Source: TMED69 sp036130055
Lineage (GTDB): Bacteria > Pseudomonadota > Gammaproteobacteria > Ga0077536
Length of the DNA: 14,503 nucleotides
NCBI GenBank assembly: GCA_036130055.1
Contig: JAYYOR010000009.1
Location: forward strand, 1 to 14,503
Reading direction: 5' to 3'
Below are positions 14,045 to 14,503 of the stretch, piece by piece. Under the pieces are notes generated by a model that saw only the letters and a list, made by a program, of their open reading frames with translations, ran no database searches and had not been told where the DNA came from. Within the stretch, counting starts at the first letter, position 1. Each line of letters opens with the position of its first letter. Both the position numbers and the translations under genes were made by a program.

Positions 14045-14503
14045 ATGAAAATAGAAAAATTAACACCACAGATAGGGGCAGTCATTCGAGGAATCAATCT
14101 CAATGAGAAAGTAACTGCTGACCTGATTGAAAAAATAAAGGAAACTTTTTACGAGAACTTGGTAATTTTTATTGAAAAACAAAATATTAGCCCAAAACAG
14201 TTTATAAGATTTGCTAGACACTTCGGCGAATTGGGCGTCTATCCTTTTGTAAAAGGCATGAATGATTTTCCTGAGATCGTCGAAGTACGAAAAAAGAAAG
14301 ATGAAAAAATTAATTTTGGAGGACTTTGGCATACAGATACCAGTTATTTACCGGAGCCCCCAGCTAGTTCAATGCTCTACGCAGTGGAAATTCCTCCGGT
14401 AGGAGGAGACACTCTGTTTTCTAATATGTATCTCGCCTATGAAAATCTTACCCCAGCGTATAAAGCCATCCTGTCAAATCTGAGAGGGTATAACACTTCA
14501 GAG
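14045..14503 (+). CDS. TauD/TfdA-family 2-oxoglutarate dioxygenase (3' end outside window)
   Basis: The reading frame is open from ATG 14045 to the window end (153 codons) and continues beyond it. TauD/TfdA enzymes are Fe(II)/2-oxoglutarate dioxygenases. Taurine dioxygenase itself releases sulfite from taurine, and other members act on 2,4-D, alkyl sulfates or carnitine precursors. The N-terminal pattern LTPQIGAVIRGINL and ENLVIFIEKQNIS is typical. The HxD iron ligands are His96 and Asp98 in LWHTDTSYLPEPP, followed by AVEIPPVGGDTLFSNMY, which matches the family's GGDT-F-N-Y motif. The distal His and the 2-oxoglutarate-binding Arg are not in the window. There is no clear Shine-Dalgarno. Substrate assignment to taurine is not possible from this part. 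Confidence 0.92.
   Translation, partial: MKIEKLTPQIGAVIRGINLNEKVTADLIEKIKETFYENLVIFIEKQNISPKQFIRFARHFGELGVYPFVKGMNDFPEIVEVRKKKDEKINFGGLWHTDTSYLPEPPASSMLYAVEIPPVGGDTLFSNMYLAYENLTPAYKAILSNLRGYNTSE

Noticed and set aside
1..14503. CRISPR arrays, tRNAs, rRNAs, insertion sequences or phage genes
   Set aside because: Searched by eye: no regularly spaced repeats, no tRNA-like cloverleaf seen, no transposase or integrase frames. A tRNAscan or HMM search would be firmer.

Overview
The window is about 14.5 kb of AT-rich, densely coding bacterial chromosome with short intergenic gaps. Cysteine synthase follows the gammaproteobacterial CysK type closely (YSVKCRIG, PTSGNTG and PETMSIERRK motifs). ThiC is the long proteobacterial form with a TPP riboswitch. 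The many luciferase-like oxidoreductases and the TauD-type dioxygenase are typical of genome-streamlined marine bacterioplankton. I infer a planktonic marine proteobacterium, probably a gammaproteobacterium, but no rRNA or marker gene in the window fixes this. There are no tRNAs, rRNAs, CRISPR arrays or insertion sequences.

Layout. Positions 3-656 (-) encode a seven-segment membrane protein I cannot name, divergent from a carboxylesterase (744-1424, +) and a methylene-H4MPT-reductase-like LLM oxidoreductase (1449-2522, +). The latter converges on, and overlaps by 8 nt, a class I glutamine amidotransferase (2515-3234, -). A surE gene (3417-4211, +) converges on a DUF2461 gene (4208-4900, -), the two sharing a TTAA as overlapping stop codons. 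Next on the minus strand comes an OmpR-family regulator (6293-6964) followed by its histidine kinase (4926-6290), with DUF2461 downstream of both.

The core of the window is a tightly packed minus-strand operon, read 5' to 3': promoter, TPP riboswitch, thiC, an SDR, a TIGR03619-like LLM oxidoreductase, a second LLM monooxygenase, cysK. Intergenic gaps are 3 to 24 nt and nearly every gene has its own Shine-Dalgarno. No function is established for the two LLM enzymes and the SDR in thiamine metabolism. Their position behind a TPP riboswitch between ThiC and a cysteine-forming enzyme suggests an accessory thiamine-precursor or sulfur-supply pathway.

Upstream of thiC lies a GFA-family gene interrupted by one in-frame TAA codon where the family normally continues. 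It is divergent from a fourth LLM gene (13191-14024, +), followed by a TauD/TfdA dioxygenase (14045 to the window end) that runs out of the window. Four LLM-class enzymes of at least three sequence types, a TauD-like dioxygenase and cysK give the region a flavin-oxygenation and sulfur flavour.
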